Shown in pieces: positions 16,560-27,116 of a stretch of DNA of 64,000 nt. The position numbers and the translations under genes were made by a program. A model generated the notes under the pieces. The model was not told the origin of the DNA. It searched no databases and worked only from the letters and a program-made list of their open reading frames with translations. The first letter of the stretch is position 1. The number at the start of each line of letters is the position of its first letter. This DNA is from Hydrogenophilales bacterium 28-61-23 (GTDB lineage Bacteria; Pseudomonadota; Gammaproteobacteria; Burkholderiales; Thiobacillaceae). The DNA lies in the NCBI GenBank assembly GCA_002281555.1, contig NCGJ01000014.1, positions 1-64,000 on the forward strand, given 5' to 3'.

Positions 16560-19201
16560 CGCCTGAAAGCGCCGCGCGGATTGCGGCAAAACCAATGAAT
16601 ATCGCGGCCTGGCGAGATCATCTGGCCAAGGCGCGCGCCGAATTGTTCCAGGCCTACCTGGACAAACCCGCCGCCGGAAAATTGCTGCGCGGCCATGCCC
16701 GCCTGATCGATCGGATCTTGAAACAGATCTGGGCCGCGCATGCGCTGCCCGCCAACGCCACCCTGGTCGCGGTCGGCGGTTATGGCCGCTACGAGCATTA
16801 CCCGCAGTCCGACGTCGATGTCCTGATCCTGTTCGACGATGCCTTGCCGGAAGCCGAACGCGCCCGCTTCGAACCGCTCATCGCCCTGCTTTGGGATGTC
16901 GGCCTGCCGATCGGGCATAGCGTGCGCAGCCTGTCCGAGAGCCTGGCCGAATCGGCGCAGGACATCACCATTCAGACCAACATGCTGGAATCGCGCTGGC
17001 TGGCCGGGAATCGCGCCTTGCTGCGGCGGATGCAAAGCGCGCTGGACGATCAAATCGACCCGGCCGCGTTCTTCCAGGCCAAATCGCTGGAACAGAAACT
17101 GCGCCACGGTCGCCATGCCGATGTCGCCCTGTTGCTGGAACCCAACCTGAAAGAAAGCCCGGGCGGACTGCGCGATGTGCAGACCCTGATCTGGGTGGCG
17201 CGCGCCGCCCACCTCGCCGACAGCCTGAGCGGGCTCGCCCACGCCGGCTTGTTGAGCCAGGCCGAAGCCCGCACCGTCCGGACTGAACTCGACTTGCTGG
17301 CGCATTTGCGCATCCGGCTGCATTTGTGCGCCAACCGGCGTGAAGACCGTCTGCTGTTCGAATTCCAGGAGCGCATCGCGCAAGGCATGGGCATCGCGCG
17401 CGCGACGGACGTCGGCCCTGATTTGCGCCAAGACTCGCGCCGCGCCTCCGAGCGCTTGATGCAACGCTATTACCAGGCCGCGCGGCATATCCGGCTGATC
17501 AACGAACTGGTCATGGGCGAATTCCGCGCCCGCCTGTTGCCGCCGATCGGCGCCCGCCCGTTGGCGCAGATTACCGACAACCCGCAAGCGCGCCATTTCA
17601 GTTTGGCCGGCAACCTGCTCGACGCCGAGGAAGACATCTTCGAGCGACATCCCGACCTGTTGCTGGAAACCTTTCTGATACTGGCGCGCGAACCAGGCCC
17701 GAAAGGTTTCGCCCCGAGCGGCTGCACACCGCGCCTGTTGCGCGCGCTCTGGCGCGCGGGCAAACGCATCGACCCGGCATTCCGGCGCGATCCGGACAAC
17801 CGGGGCCGCTTCATCGAGCTGCTGCGCCAGCCCAAGGGCGTCACCCTGGCCCTGCGCCTGATGCATCGGCTCGGCATCCTGGGCCGTTACATCCCGCTGT
17901 TCAGCCGCATCACCGGCCAGATGCAGCACGACCAGTTCCACATCTACCCGGTCGACGAACACATCCTGATGGTGCTGCGCAATCTGCGCCGGCTGACGGT
18001 GCCCGAATACGCGCACGAGTTTCCGCTCGCGCACCGCGTAATCAACGAATTCGAACGCCAGGAAGTCCTGCTGCTGGCCGCCTTGTTTCACGACATCGCC
18101 AAAGGCCGCGGCGGCGATCATTCCAGCCTGGGCGCGCTGGATGCGCGCCGTTTCTGCCGCGCGCATGGCCTGGACAAGGAAGACCGGGAACTGGTGGCCT
18201 GGCTGGTGGCGCAACACCTCAACCTGTCGCAAACCGCGCAGAAGCAGGACATTTCAGACCCCGAGGTGATCGCCGCCTTCGCCGCGCGCTGCGGCAATGT
18301 ACGCCGCCTGTCCGCGCTGTACCTGCTCACCGTCGCCGACATCCGCGGCACCAGCCCCAAGGTCTGGAATGCCTGGAAGGACAAGCTGACCCGCGAACTC
18401 TATCTGGCCGCCAGACAGGTGCTGGAAGGCAACGCGCCGCACGCCGACGACATCGAGGAGAAAAAGGAACAGGCGCGCGCCCAGCTTCGCCTTTACGGTT
18501 TCGCACCCGATAGCGAAACCGCGTTGTGGAATCGCCTCGACGACATCTATTTCCTGCGCCAGGACGCGCGCGACATCGGCTGGCAAACCCGGCGTCTGCT
18601 GCCCGTCCTGAATCAACCCGGCCCCATCGTGCGGGCTCGCCTCGCCCCGTTCGGCGAAGGCGTCGAAGTGCTGGTGTTCGCCCCAGACGAAGAAGCGCTG
18701 TTCGCGCGCATCTGCGCGTTTTTCGCCCGCCTGGGCTACAGCATCCTGGCGGCGCGCATCCACACCACGCACGATGAACATGCCCTGGACACCTTCTACG
18801 CCGTCGATCCGGAACACCCGCAAGTCCCGTACCGGGATTTCCTGAATTACATCGAACACGAGCTGGCGGCCGAGCTGGCCAACCACGCTCCGCTCGGCGC
18901 GCCGCCCGGCGGCCGCCTGCCGCGTCGCCTGAAAGCCTTCCCGCTGGCACCGGAAGTCAGCCTCACGCCGAGCGACAACCGCAACGATTACATCCTTACC
19001 TTCACCGCCGGCGACCGGCCCGGCCTGCTCGCCAGCGTCGCCCTGGCTCTGCATCGGCACGGCGTCAACGTCGTCACCGCCCGCATCAACACCCTGGGTA
19101 GCCGCGCCGAAGACGTGTTCGTGATCGAAGGTGAAAACCTGGAAAGGGCCTCGGCCCGGCTGGAACTCGAGCAGGCTTTGCTGGACGTGCTGAAGGTTTG
19201 A
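16556..19201 (+). CDS. glnD: GlnD: PII uridylyltransferase/uridylyl-removing enzyme
   Basis: This 881-residue bifunctional sensor of glutamine modifies PII proteins. The nucleotidyltransferase motif VAVGGYGRYEHYPQSDVDVL (residues 71-90) has both catalytic Asp residues. An HD domain (LLAALFHDIAKGRGGDHS, around 503-520) carries the uridylyl-removing activity. Two C-terminal ACT domains (about 700-775 and 805-880) sense glutamine. All parts are present and of normal length. Translation is coupled to map through ATGA. The convergent ABC-adaptor gene ends 88 bp downstream. Confidence 0.97.
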   Translation: MTPESAARIAAKPMNIAAWRDHLAKARAELFQAYLDKPAAGKLLRGHARLIDRILKQIWAAHALPANATLVAVGGYGRYEHYPQSDVDVLILFDDALPEAERARFEPLIALLWDVGLPIGHSVRSLSESLAESAQDITIQTNMLESRWLAGNRALLRRMQSALDDQIDPAAFFQAKSLEQKLRHGRHADVALLLEPNLKESPGGLRDVQTLIWVARAAHLADSLSGLAHAGLLSQAEARTVRTELDLLAHLRIRLHLCANRREDRLLFEFQERIAQGMGIARATDVGPDLRQDSRRASERLMQRYYQAARHIRLINELVMGEFRARLLPPIGARPLAQITDNPQARHFSLAGNLLDAEEDIFERHPDLLLETFLILAREPGPKGFAPSGCTPRLLRALWRAGKRIDPAFRRDPDNRGRFIELLRQPKGVTLALRLMHRLGILGRYIPLFSRITGQMQHDQFHIYPVDEHILMVLRNLRRLTVPEYAHEFPLAHRVINEFERQEVLLLAALFHDIAKGRGGDHSSLGALDARRFCRAHGLDKEDRELVAWLVAQHLNLSQTAQKQDISDPEVIAAFAARCGNVRRLSALYLLTVADIRGTSPKVWNAWKDKLTRELYLAARQVLEGNAPHADDIEEKKEQARAQLRLYGFAPDSETALWNRLDDIYFLRQDARDIGWQTRRLLPVLNQPGPIVRARLAPFGEGVEVLVFAPDEEALFARICAFFARLGYSILAARIHTTHDEHALDTFYAVDPEHPQVPYRDFLNYIEHELAAELANHAPLGAPPGGRLPRRLKAFPLAPEVSLTPSDNRNDYILTFTAGDRPGLLASVALALHRHGVNVVTARINTLGSRAEDVFVIEGENLERASARLELEQALLDVLKV

Positions 19202-19217
19202 CCGACCGACGAAAAGG

Positions 19218-19253
19218 CCACCGAATTGGCCAACGAAATGGCCAACGAAATGG
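19218..19253. repeat. Three tandem 12-bp repeats
   Basis: Two exact copies of CCAACGAAATGG (19230-19253) follow a degenerate copy CCACCGAATTGG (19218-19229), in the gap between the convergent glnD and adaptor genes. No hairpin terminator is obvious in this gap. It is probably a simple slippage-generated microsatellite. Confidence 0.8.
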
Positions 19254-19289
19254 CCGCCGGGTCGTCGCCTAGACTGGCGATAGGGGCTG

Positions 19290-20492
19290 CTAGGGCCGGG
19301 CCTTCACCCTGACCCCATCGGCGATCTTGTCGTCCGGGTAGGCGACGATCTTGTCACCCATCCTGAGGCCTTCGATCACCTGCGCGGTGAGTCCATTGCG
19401 CTGGCCGATCTTGACCGGTCGCAGGCGGGCGCGGCCGGCTTCGACGACAAACACCGCCCAGCCTTGCGCATGCCTGAACAGGGCGCTGGTCGGAATGAGC
19501 AACAGATCGGAACCCCGCCAGAGCACGAAGCTGGCCTCCACCCGGTAGCCGTCGCCCAACGATCGCCATTGCTCCGGCGGGCTGGCGATGTCGACGATGA
19601 CGCGCACCCGCTGTTCTTCCACGCCGAGGGCGGACACTTTGGTGAAGCCAGCCGGCTCCACCAGCCGCACCCGGCCTTGCAGGGTCCGGTCGCCACCCCA
19701 ACGGTCGAGCAGCACACGGGCGCCCGCGCCGATCTTCACCGCCGCGGTGGACAGTACTTCCACCACCACTTCCAAGGATCGGGGATTGCCGATCTCCAGC
19801 AGAGCCTGCCCGGCCAGCACCGCCCCCTCGCTCTCATGCGGCACGCTCAGCACGTTGCCGGCCACCGGCGCGGCCACCCGCAGGGTTTCGGCGGCCGCGC
19901 CGGCGGCCAAGGCGGAGGTCTGGATCAAGGCCGCGCGTGCCGCTTCGACATCGTGCCGGGCCACCTGCACGGCATATTCGGCCGCCTGCCGCGTCGCCTG
20001 ATCGACCTGGAGCCGGGCGCGAGCCTGATCCAGCGCCGCCGGGGAAAGAAATTTGGCCCGCCCCAGGGATTCGGCCCGGGCCAGCGCCTGCTCGGCCAGG
20101 CGAGCTTCGGCGGCGGTGGCGCGGGCGCTTTCCCCAGCCGCCCGCAATGCGGCGCGCACGGCCTCCAGGCGCGCCACGGCCTGGGCGCGGCTGCGCGGAT
20201 CCAGGCTAGCGGCGCGCGCCGGCTCGATGTTCGCGACCACCTGGCCGGCGGCCACGGCATTGCCCACCTTGAGATCGATGCGGCGGGCGTGGCCGGCCAC
20301 CGGCGCGGCGATGACATAGCGCTCGCGTACCCGGGTCTTGCCTTCCTCGTCCACGGTCACCGCCAGATCGCCCTTGCGCACCTGGGCCAGTTCCACCGCC
20401 ACCGGGCGGGGCATGAAACCGTAGCCAATTCCGGCCGCCACGGCCAGGCCGATGAGCAGATAAGCGACGCGCCCGCGCCAGGGTTTGTTCAT
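19290..20492 (-). CDS. HlyD/MacA-type membrane-fusion (periplasmic adaptor) protein
   Basis: This 400-residue adaptor is anchored by one N-terminal helix (VAYLLIGLAVAAGIGYGFM). It shows the barrel-sandwich halves around residues 45-75 and 205-245, an Ala-rich coiled-coil hairpin between them (about 95-205), and beta-barrel domains after that. Proteins of this kind connect an inner-membrane ABC permease to an outer-membrane channel or deliver substrates to the periplasm. The gene lies 7 nt after its partner permease and is last in a three-gene ATPase-permease-adaptor operon. No TolC-like gene is nearby, so any outer-membrane partner is encoded elsewhere. Confidence 0.88.
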   Translation of the reverse strand: MNKPWRGRVAYLLIGLAVAAGIGYGFMPRPVAVELAQVRKGDLAVTVDEEGKTRVRERYVIAAPVAGHARRIDLKVGNAVAAGQVVANIEPARAASLDPRSRAQAVARLEAVRAALRAAGESARATAAEARLAEQALARAESLGRAKFLSPAALDQARARLQVDQATRQAAEYAVQVARHDVEAARAALIQTSALAAGAAAETLRVAAPVAGNVLSVPHESEGAVLAGQALLEIGNPRSLEVVVEVLSTAAVKIGAGARVLLDRWGGDRTLQGRVRLVEPAGFTKVSALGVEEQRVRVIVDIASPPEQWRSLGDGYRVEASFVLWRGSDLLLIPTSALFRHAQGWAVFVVEAGRARLRPVKIGQRNGLTAQVIEGLRMGDKIVAYPDDKIADGVRVKARP

Positions 20493-20499
20493 GATCGAA

Positions 20500-22881
20500 T
20501 CACTCCCTCGTTTTCAGAACGCCGACCAGATCCAGCCGCCCCAGTTGGCGCCATACCAGCAATCCGGAGACCAGGGCGGACACCGCCACCACCGTGGCGG
20601 CCAGCGCGAAATTGTAGGGCTCCAGCACCAGCGGCAGGCGATACAGATCGGATTCGAACGCCAGCACCAGGATGCCGCACAGGCCGGCCCCGACCAGAAA
20701 ACCCAGGGGGATGGCGGCCAGGGTCAGCAGCGCCAGTTCGCCGAGCAGGATATAGGCGATTTCGCCATGGGTGAAACCGAGCACGCGCAGGCTGGCCAGC
20801 TCGCGCCCCCGCTCCGACAAGGCGATACGGGCGCTGTTGTAGACCACACCAAAAGCTATCGTTGCGGCCAGCAGCGTCGCCACCATGTTGAAGAACAGCA
20901 CGAACTCGCCCAGGGTGGCGTAGAAGCTCTTGATGGCGGCGGCGTGATCCACCATGCCCAGCACGCGTGGACGCTCGTGCAGGCGGGCATACAGCGCCGT
21001 CTCCACGCCCGGGTCGTGGGAAAGATAGGCGCCGGACACCACGTTTCCCTCGCGCAGCAAGGTGTTGAGCGAGTCCTGGCGCATGTAGGCGGAGACCCCC
21101 AGATATTGCTTCGTGATACCCAGCACTGGCACCCGCAGCGTCTGGCGGCGGCCCTCCAGAACTTCCACCGTAAGCAGGTCACCGGGCTTCACGTGCAGGA
21201 TGTTGTTGGCCAGGTGATCGGTCAGCACGATGCCGTCGGCCGGCACCCGCACCGGCCGCAATTCGCTGTCCAGCGAACGGTGCAGCCGCCCCTCGGGCTG
21301 GATACCGTAGACGGCGGAGCGGTAATGGTAATGGCCGAAACGCAAGTTGGCGGCGACGTCGCGGAAACCCTCGACATGACGCACGCCGGGCAACTGCGCC
21401 AGCTCGTGCAGCGCGCGGCCGCTGCTGGGCTCGATGAAGGTGACAGCCAGATCTTCCCGGGCGGCCTGGCGGAACTGTACGTCGACCATGAAATCGATGG
21501 CGCCGCGCTGGTAGTTGCCGACCATCATCAGGCCGCCGGCGCAGGCGATGCCGAACACGGTGAGCAACGATTTCAGCGGCCGCCGCTCGATGTGGCGCAG
21601 AACCATGCGCGAAGGCTGGTTGAACCAGCGTTGCAGACCCATGCGTTCGAGCAGGGTGGCGCGGTAGACCTCCGGCGTCTCCGCCCGCATGCCCTCGGCC
21701 GGCGGCAGGCGCATGGCCCGGCCCACCGACAGCAGGGTGCCACTCAGCGCCGCGATGCCGGTCACCGCCAGCGCGATCAGCACGACATTGGGCTGCAGCA
21801 CGTATTCCAGATAGGGGAAGCGGTACAGCTCCATATAGACACCGGACAGGCCGAGTCCGAACCAGACGCCCAGCGCCACGCCGCCCGCAACGCCAAGCAG
21901 GGCGATGCCCATGACCAGCTTGACGTAATGCCAGCCGATGCTGGCATGAGCGTAGCCAAAAGCCTTGAGGATGGCGATCTGCTCGCGCTGGGTGGCGATC
22001 AGCCGGGTCACCACCACGTTCAGCAGGAAGGCCGCCACGCCCAGGAAAATGGCCGGAAACACCGTGGCCATGGTCTGCAACTGCTTCAGCTCCTCGCTCA
22101 GGAAACGGTTGGAAAACTGGTCACGCCGCGCATAGGCGCCAATGCCGCCGTAGGGCGCCAGCTGGGTGTCGAGCCTGGCGATGACCGCCCGCTCGTCGCC
22201 GTGCGGCGAGTGCCGGTCGGACGCGAGGGTCAGGGACACGCTGTTGAAGGCGCCGTCCATGTCGTAAGCGGCGGCCAGGGCATGGCGGCCCATCCACAGC
22301 ACGCCGTAGCGCTTGAAGTCCGGGAACATGGCGCCAGGGGCGATCTGGTAAACGTATTCCGGCGACAGGGCCACGCCGACCAGGGTCAGGGCCTTGCGCT
22401 TGCCGTTGATGACGGCATGGATGCGGTCGCCGGGGTGCAGACCATGCGCATCGGCGAAGGTGTCGCTGACAATCACCTCATCGCCGCTGTAAGGGGTGAG
22501 CCAACGCCCCCGTTTCATGTGCAGGCTATTGAGCAGGGGCGCGCCGATATCCGGCACCGACGACAACACGCCGGTGACCGGATCGTCGAAACCGGCCACC
22601 TCCAGCTTCACCACCGCCACCACCCGGGTCTCCAGTCGCTCCACGCCGGGAATTTCTCTCAGGCGGCCGGCCACCGCCTCCGGCGCCCGCTTCAGGCTGG
22701 TGAACACCTGGGCGAAGCGGTATTCCCGGTAGAAGCGGTCGCGCGTGGTGAGCAGAGAGTCGTAAGTCGACAGCGACATGACCAGAGTCGCCAACCCGCC
22801 CGCGATCACCGCCGCGATGGCCACGGCCTGACCGCGCATGTGCCAGAGGTCGCGCAGCAGCTTGCGGTCGAGGGCCTTCAT
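20500..22881 (-). CDS. ABC transporter permease, FtsX family
   Basis: This 793-residue permease has an N-terminal helix ([19 protein letters not shown]), a large extracytoplasmic domain to about residue 255, three helices at about 260-395, a second extracytoplasmic domain, and a final helix set (about 670-785). This duplicated FtsX layout resembles MacB/LolCE-like machines. It overlaps neither neighbour but sits 4 nt after the ATPase and 7 nt before the adaptor. Substrate unknown; lipids, peptides or glycolipids are typical for the class. It is not similar enough to the YbbP-like permease at 9730 to be a recent duplicate. Confidence 0.87.
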   Translation of the reverse strand: MKALDRKLLRDLWHMRGQAVAIAAVIAGGLATLVMSLSTYDSLLTTRDRFYREYRFAQVFTSLKRAPEAVAGRLREIPGVERLETRVVAVVKLEVAGFDDPVTGVLSSVPDIGAPLLNSLHMKRGRWLTPYSGDEVIVSDTFADAHGLHPGDRIHAVINGKRKALTLVGVALSPEYVYQIAPGAMFPDFKRYGVLWMGRHALAAAYDMDGAFNSVSLTLASDRHSPHGDERAVIARLDTQLAPYGGIGAYARRDQFSNRFLSEELKQLQTMATVFPAIFLGVAAFLLNVVVTRLIATQREQIAILKAFGYAHASIGWHYVKLVMGIALLGVAGGVALGVWFGLGLSGVYMELYRFPYLEYVLQPNVVLIALAVTGIAALSGTLLSVGRAMRLPPAEGMRAETPEVYRATLLERMGLQRWFNQPSRMVLRHIERRPLKSLLTVFGIACAGGLMMVGNYQRGAIDFMVDVQFRQAAREDLAVTFIEPSSGRALHELAQLPGVRHVEGFRDVAANLRFGHYHYRSAVYGIQPEGRLHRSLDSELRPVRVPADGIVLTDHLANNILHVKPGDLLTVEVLEGRRQTLRVPVLGITKQYLGVSAYMRQDSLNTLLREGNVVSGAYLSHDPGVETALYARLHERPRVLGMVDHAAAIKSFYATLGEFVLFFNMVATLLAATIAFGVVYNSARIALSERGRELASLRVLGFTHGEIAYILLGELALLTLAAIPLGFLVGAGLCGILVLAFESDLYRLPLVLEPYNFALAATVVAVSALVSGLLVWRQLGRLDLVGVLKTRE

Positions 22882-22885
22882 GGCA

Positions 22886-23605
22886 TCACCAGCTCAACTC
22901 GCGGGCCGGCCGCTTGGTCTGGTTGCGGCGTTCTTCGACGATGCGGCCGTCGGACAGGCGGATCACCCGGTCGGCCATGTCGGCGATGCCGGCGTTGTGG
23001 GTGATCAGCACGGTCAGGGTGCCCAGTTCCCGATTCACCTTTTCCAGCGCTTCCAGCACGATCACTCCGGTCGCGGAATCGAGGGCGCCGGTGGGCTCGT
23101 CGCACAGCAGCACCGCCGGGTTCTTGGCGATGGCCCGGGCGATGGCCACGCGCTGCTGTTCGCCACCGGACAACTGGGCCGGAAAGTGGTCCAGACGCTC
23201 GCCCAGGCCGACCAGCGCCAGCGCCTCCTCGGGGCGCATGGGGGCCACGGCGATCTCGGTCACCGCCGCCACGTTCTCCTTGGCGGTGAGGCTGGGAATC
23301 AGGTTGTAGAACTGGAATACGAAGCCGACATGGTCGCGCCGAAAGCGGGTCAGTTCGTCCTCATCGGCGCCGGAAAGCATCTGCTCCAGATAGCGCACCT
23401 CCCCCGCCGTGGGCGTATCCAGCCCGCCCAGAATGTTGAGCAGGGTGGACTTGCCGCTGCCGGATGGCCCCAGCAGCACAATCAGTTCGCCGGCGCGCAA
23501 TTCCAGATCGATGCCGCGCAGGGCATGAACCTCAAGCTCGCCCATGCGGTAGACCTTGGTCAGCCCGCGGGCGCTAAAAACGCTATCTCGTCGTGCTTCA
23601 GCCAT
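22886..23605 (-). CDS. ABC transporter ATP-binding protein, LolD/DevA type
   Basis: This 239-residue ATPase has Walker [10 protein letters not shown] (around 46-54), a Q-loop [18 protein letters not shown], signature LSGGEQQR and Walker [13 protein letters not shown]. It belongs to the same mechanotransducing subclass as the ybbA product but is only distantly similar to it. It is the first gene of the ATPase-permease-adaptor operon (23605 to 19290). The 76-bp gap upstream separates it from the flagellar-type genes. Confidence 0.9.
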   Translation of the reverse strand: MAEARRDSVFSARGLTKVYRMGELEVHALRGIDLELRAGELIVLLGPSGSGKSTLLNILGGLDTPTAGEVRYLEQMLSGADEDELTRFRRDHVGFVFQFYNLIPSLTAKENVAAVTEIAVAPMRPEEALALVGLGERLDHFPAQLSGGEQQRVAIARAIAKNPAVLLCDEPTGALDSATGVIVLEALEKVNRELGTLTVLITHNAGIADMADRVIRLSDGRIVEERRNQTKRPARELSW

Positions 23606-23681
23606 GCTTCAGCATAGAGCAGCCTGAACCCGGCAAAAGCCTGCCACCGACAGGCGCCGGTTTATCTGTTCAAGCTAGTGC

Positions 23682-23975
23682 TTACTGGTCGCCCGTCGCG
23701 TCGGCGTTCTCGATCCGATACAGCCAGGCCAGCAATTCCGCGACGGCGATATACAACTGGGGCGGGATGCGGTCGTCCATGTCGACTTGCATCAGCAGCG
23801 AAAGCAGTTCCGGCGATTCATGCACATAAACACCGGCCTGGCGCGCGCGTTCGATGATTTCATCGGCCAGATAACCGCGCCCTTTGGCGACCACGCGCGG
23901 CGCGCCGTCCGCCGCATCGTAGGCCAGGGCGACGGCCTCCGAGAGGCGATCAGCCTTCGCCACCGGGTTCTCCAT
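23682..23975 (-). CDS. FlhB C-terminal-domain-like protein
   Basis: This stand-alone 97-residue protein matches the cytoplasmic C-terminal domain of FlhB/EscU type III export switches (AVALAYD...GAPRVVAKGRGYLADEIIERARQAGVYVHESPELLSLLMQVDMDDRIPPQLYIAVAELLAW). The NPTH autocleavage motif and the membrane domain are absent. Such small paralogues are found beside fliK-like genes and probably modulate substrate switching in flagellar export. Its gene overlaps the end of the FliK-like gene by 26 nt, a strong sign of a shared function. Confidence 0.85.
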   Translation of the reverse strand: MENPVAKADRLSEAVALAYDAADGAPRVVAKGRGYLADEIIERARQAGVYVHESPELLSLLMQVDMDDRIPPQLYIAVAELLAWLYRIENADATGDQ

Positions 23976-25530
23976 TTGGCACCGCCACCTGCATCTCGAC
24001 CGGCTTCAAGCCGCTGGCCTCGAACCCCTTCGCCAGCAGCGGCAGCGCGGCGATCAAGCTATCGCGCGTTGATGCGTCGGTGGTCTGCAAGCGCACACGA
24101 AGTTGATCGCCGGCCAAGCCTAACTGGGCATGCACCGTACCCATGCGCGGCAAGGTCAGATTCAATTCGGTCACCCATTCAGAGCCCGCTTGCGCATCCT
24201 CGCCGCCGCCCTCGCCGCCCGCCTCTTCGCGTACCAGCCAGTCCATGGCTTGGCCCGGCCAGGCCTGGCCCTGCCACAGAAAGGGCGCGCCCTCCAGCAT
24301 CTGCAATTGCCGACCGGCCAGCCTGGCCGCTTCTTCCGGCATGCCGCCCAGCTCGGGCGCGCTTGCCGGGAGAAGATTTTCCTGGCCGAGCCGAGCTTGC
24401 GGCTCGCGCAAAATCGATTCCAGCGACAGCGAACCCGTGCTCCATTTGGCCAGATGCGACTCGTAAAACATGCCGCTCTCGGACACGGTTTGCGACAAGC
24501 GCACCGGCAGCATGTGGTTCGCCGCCGACGGCAACTCGACCAAGGTGTTGACCGACAAGGTCGTGCTGGATGGAATGGCGGCGCGCGGCGCCCCCACCGC
24601 CTGCTCGAGCAGGCCGCTGTTTGGGCCGGTCAGCGCGGCCGTGGTGGACGGCACGACCGCGGAATGGTTTTGCAACATGACGACATTCGCGACGATGGTC
24701 CGCGCCGGCGCGATGTCGGTCGTGCCGGCGGGAGAGGCCAGGTTGTCGATCAACGCGGCCGCTTGGACCGCTCCGCGCGCGGCGTTGACGGGCGCACTGG
24801 TGGAAACCGCACTGGTGGACGCCACGCTGGGGGCAGCCGAGGTAGTGGAGGCTGTAGTGGTGGAAGCCGCCGACCGAGCGCTCGCGGCTGGGACGTTAAC
24901 GATACGGGCACCGCTCCCCGGTGCATCGCCGCTCAACGCCGCGCCGAGTAACGTGGTTTTGGTCGCCGCTTGACTGGTCGATACGTTGTTGGTCACCCCG
25001 CTATCGGCCGTCCCGTCGCTGACCGCCGACGTGTCGCTCGCGGCCTTGTTGCCGACCGCGCCGTTGGTCACCGCGCCACTGCTCACCACACTGCCGCCCA
25101 CCGCCTTGTTGCCGACCGCACTGTTGGCCACGGCACTGTTGACCATTGCGCTGCTGGCCATTGCGCCGCTCCCCGGCGTTTGAGCCAGACGCAACAAGGC
25201 GTTGACCTGTTGCGCGGTGTTTGAAATCTGCACTTGCTGAACTGGTGTGACAGCGCCCTGGTTGAGCAAAAACGTCGGGCGCGGGCCGGCGTTCATGTAG
25301 GTCAGCCGAACGCTGTCTCCGGGCTGCGTTTTGGCGGGGAGGTTCATGTCCAGCATCTGGCCGCCGACTTTGACCAGATGACGCCCATTGACCAGGTTAT
25401 CGACGACTTTTCCTTCGTACTGCTGGCCAGGCTGAAACGTCGCGGGTTCCGCTTTTGCGCTTTGCAGCAGCGCCACGCCCTGATTCTTGACCCAGGACAG
25501 CAGCAGCTCCGGCAAGGCGGTCAGATTCAC
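23950..25530 (-). CDS. FliK-like flagellar hook-length control protein
   Basis: This 526-residue protein has a folded N-terminal part (about 1-110) and a long low-complexity middle (about 120-280) rich in Ala, Ser, Thr and Val, with imperfect AVxNxAVGNKAV repeats. The C-terminal domain (about 430-520, ELNLTLPRMGTVHAQLGLAGDQLRVRLQTTDASTRDSLIAALPLLAKGFEASGLKP, given here in shortened form as LTLPRMGTVHAQLGL and LRVRLQTTD) is typical of FliK hook-length proteins. The disordered middle fits a molecular ruler. The gene overlaps the DUF2802 gene start by 4 nt and the FlhB-like gene by 26 nt. No other flagellar structural genes are in the window. Confidence 0.8.
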   Translation of the reverse strand: MNLTALPELLLSWVKNQGVALLQSAKAEPATFQPGQQYEGKVVDNLVNGRHLVKVGGQMLDMNLPAKTQPGDSVRLTYMNAGPRPTFLLNQGAVTPVQQVQISNTAQQVNALLRLAQTPGSGAMASSAMVNSAVANSAVGNKAVGGSVVSSGAVTNGAVGNKAASDTSAVSDGTADSGVTNNVSTSQAATKTTLLGAALSGDAPGSGARIVNVPAASARSAASTTTASTTSAAPSVASTSAVSTSAPVNAARGAVQAAALIDNLASPAGTTDIAPARTIVANVVMLQNHSAVVPSTTAALTGPNSGLLEQAVGAPRAAIPSSTTLSVNTLVELPSAANHMLPVRLSQTVSESGMFYESHLAKWSTGSLSLESILREPQARLGQENLLPASAPELGGMPEEAARLAGRQLQMLEGAPFLWQGQAWPGQAMDWLVREEAGGEGGGEDAQAGSEWVTELNLTLPRMGTVHAQLGLAGDQLRVRLQTTDASTRDSLIAALPLLAKGFEASGLKPVEMQVAVPNGEPGGEG

Positions 25531-25934
25531 GATGAGCCGCTTTCCGCGCGCTGCAGCGAGATGATCAATTCCGCCTCGCTGCGCGAAATGCCGAGACTGC
25601 TGGCCAGTTCTGTCGCCGAGGTGCCTTCGCGCGCCATACGTTGGGCATCGGCGTAGGTGGCGGCGCGGGGATCCAGCGCGGATCCCGCCGGCGGTTGTTC
25701 TTCGAGCGCGTTAATACGTTTTTTGAGTTCGACGATTTCCGCCTCCAGGGCGTCGATCCGGATCTGATCCAGATCGGCGCGAATCTCGGAGGCTTTCCTG
25801 ATCGATATCGCGGGTGTTCTGCCGCCTCCGCGGCGTGAAAAAAGCCAGGTTTCGAGCAGATACACCAAGGTGGCCAGTACCACGGCGAGTAACAGTTCTC
25901 GGCCGGTAAAAATGAAGTTTTCCAGCATGCTCAA
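25527..25934 (-). CDS. DUF2802 membrane protein, flagellar-gene associated
   Basis: This 135-residue protein has one N-terminal membrane helix (LLLAVVLATLVYLLETWLF), a coiled coil (about 48-78, EIRADLDQIRIDALEAEIVE...) and a C-terminal helix-turn-helix-like segment (ATELASSLGISRSEAELIISLQ). DUF2802 genes commonly lie beside flagellar export and chemotaxis genes, and here the gene is first in a three-gene unit with fliK-like and flhB-C-like genes. Function is not known. The coiled coil plus HTH-like end suggests a membrane-anchored adaptor. Confidence 0.8.
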   Translation of the reverse strand: MSMLENFIFTGRELLLAVVLATLVYLLETWLFSRRGGGRTPAISIRKASEIRADLDQIRIDALEAEIVELKKRINALEEQPPAGSALDPRAATYADAQRMAREGTSATELASSLGISRSEAELIISLQRAESGSS

Positions 25935-26058
25935 AAGCGTCGCTCAGGGTTTCGGTTTGTCGATGACTGGCTTACGGCCGCAACCGCTTTTTCTTTAGCA
26001 GCGCAACCATAAGGCGGACAGGGAAGCAGACGCAGCGGCGAACGGAACCGCTAATGAC

Positions 26059-26967
26059 TCAATCGCGCGGAAAATCGGGGCGCGGGTCAAAGCTCGACGC
26101 GGCCTGCAAGCCTTCGTACAAGGCGCGCTCTTCGTCACTCAGCGTGGGCGGCAACACGATCTGCAATTGCACATAAAAATCGCCGACGCCTTCCGGCACG
26201 GGCATGCCACGACCGGTCAGGCGCAGTTTTTGCCCGCCGCGCGCGCCGGCCGGCACTTTGAGGCGCAGGTTCCCGGCCAAGGTAGGCACGGTCAAGGTGC
26301 AGCCCAAAGCGGCTTCCCATGGCGCAATCGGGGTATCCAGATAGATGTCCTTGCCTTCCAGGCGATATTGCGCATGGGGCGCGACTTCCAGAGTCAGCAG
26401 CAGATTGCCCGCCGGCCCGCCCATCGGCGAGGCTTGCCCTTTGCCGGTCAGGCGCAATCGCTTGCCTGGCAGCGAGCCGGCCGGGACGCGTAGTTTGACG
26501 TTGCGCTGGCCGCCTGAACCAGGCACATCCAGATGCTTTTCACAGCCGTGGAAAGCTTCTTCCAGACTCAGCGTCAACGTCGCTTCAAGGTCCTGCCCGC
26601 GTGGCGGGGCATGCCGATGGCCCGAGCCGCCCCTCGCGCCGCCAAACATCTGCGCGAACAAATCCGAGAAATCCATGCCGGAGAAATCGCCGCCGGCAGA
26701 AGCGCCGCCTCGCCCGGCCCAACCCGGAGGCGGACGAAAATCCTGCCCGGGCTGGTAGTAGCCCAATTGATCGTAAGCACTGCGTTTTTCCGGGTCGCTC
26801 AAAACATCGTTCGCCTCGTTCACATCCTTGAATGACTCCTCCGCGCCGGTCTCTTTCGAAACATCCGGGTGATATTTCCGCGCCAGGCGTCGATACGCCT
26901 TTTTGACATCTTCCGGTTTGGCATCGCGCGGAACGCCGAGAATCTTGTAATAGTCTTTGTATTTCAT
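26059..26967 (-). CDS. cbpA: CbpA-like DnaJ co-chaperone
   Basis: This 302-residue J-domain protein has the HPD motif ([10 protein letters not shown], residues 34-36), a Gly/Phe-rich linker (about 70-120) and two C-terminal beta-barrel substrate domains, with no zinc-finger cysteines. That is the CbpA layout, close to the 306 residues of the E. coli protein. CbpA assists DnaK and binds curved DNA. It is divergent from the hfq-like gene across 149 bp, which must hold both promoters. The usual cbpM partner gene is not present next to it. Confidence 0.92.
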   Translation of the reverse strand: MKYKDYYKILGVPRDAKPEDVKKAYRRLARKYHPDVSKETGAEESFKDVNEANDVLSDPEKRSAYDQLGYYQPGQDFRPPPGWAGRGGASAGGDFSGMDFSDLFAQMFGGARGGSGHRHAPPRGQDLEATLTLSLEEAFHGCEKHLDVPGSGGQRNVKLRVPAGSLPGKRLRLTGKGQASPMGGPAGNLLLTLEVAPHAQYRLEGKDIYLDTPIAPWEAALGCTLTVPTLAGNLRLKVPAGARGGQKLRLTGRGMPVPEGVGDFYVQLQIVLPPTLSDEERALYEGLQAASSFDPRPDFPRD

Positions 26968-27116
26968 GAGCTTGGACGAAGTAAGTTGTTGTTTATTAAA
27001 TTAGGCGGGAATGTTCCATCCTCAAGATTGGACGGACGCGAGCTGAATCGGCACGTGCTATCATCAAACCGCAACATACCACTACAAACCCTCAATAAAG
27101 ACATAGAAGACATTCC

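Noticed and set aside
23950-25530. FliK-like protein as a surface adhesin because of its repeats
   Set aside because: No signal peptide is present, the C-terminal part fits FliK, and the neighbours are flagellar-export-type genes.
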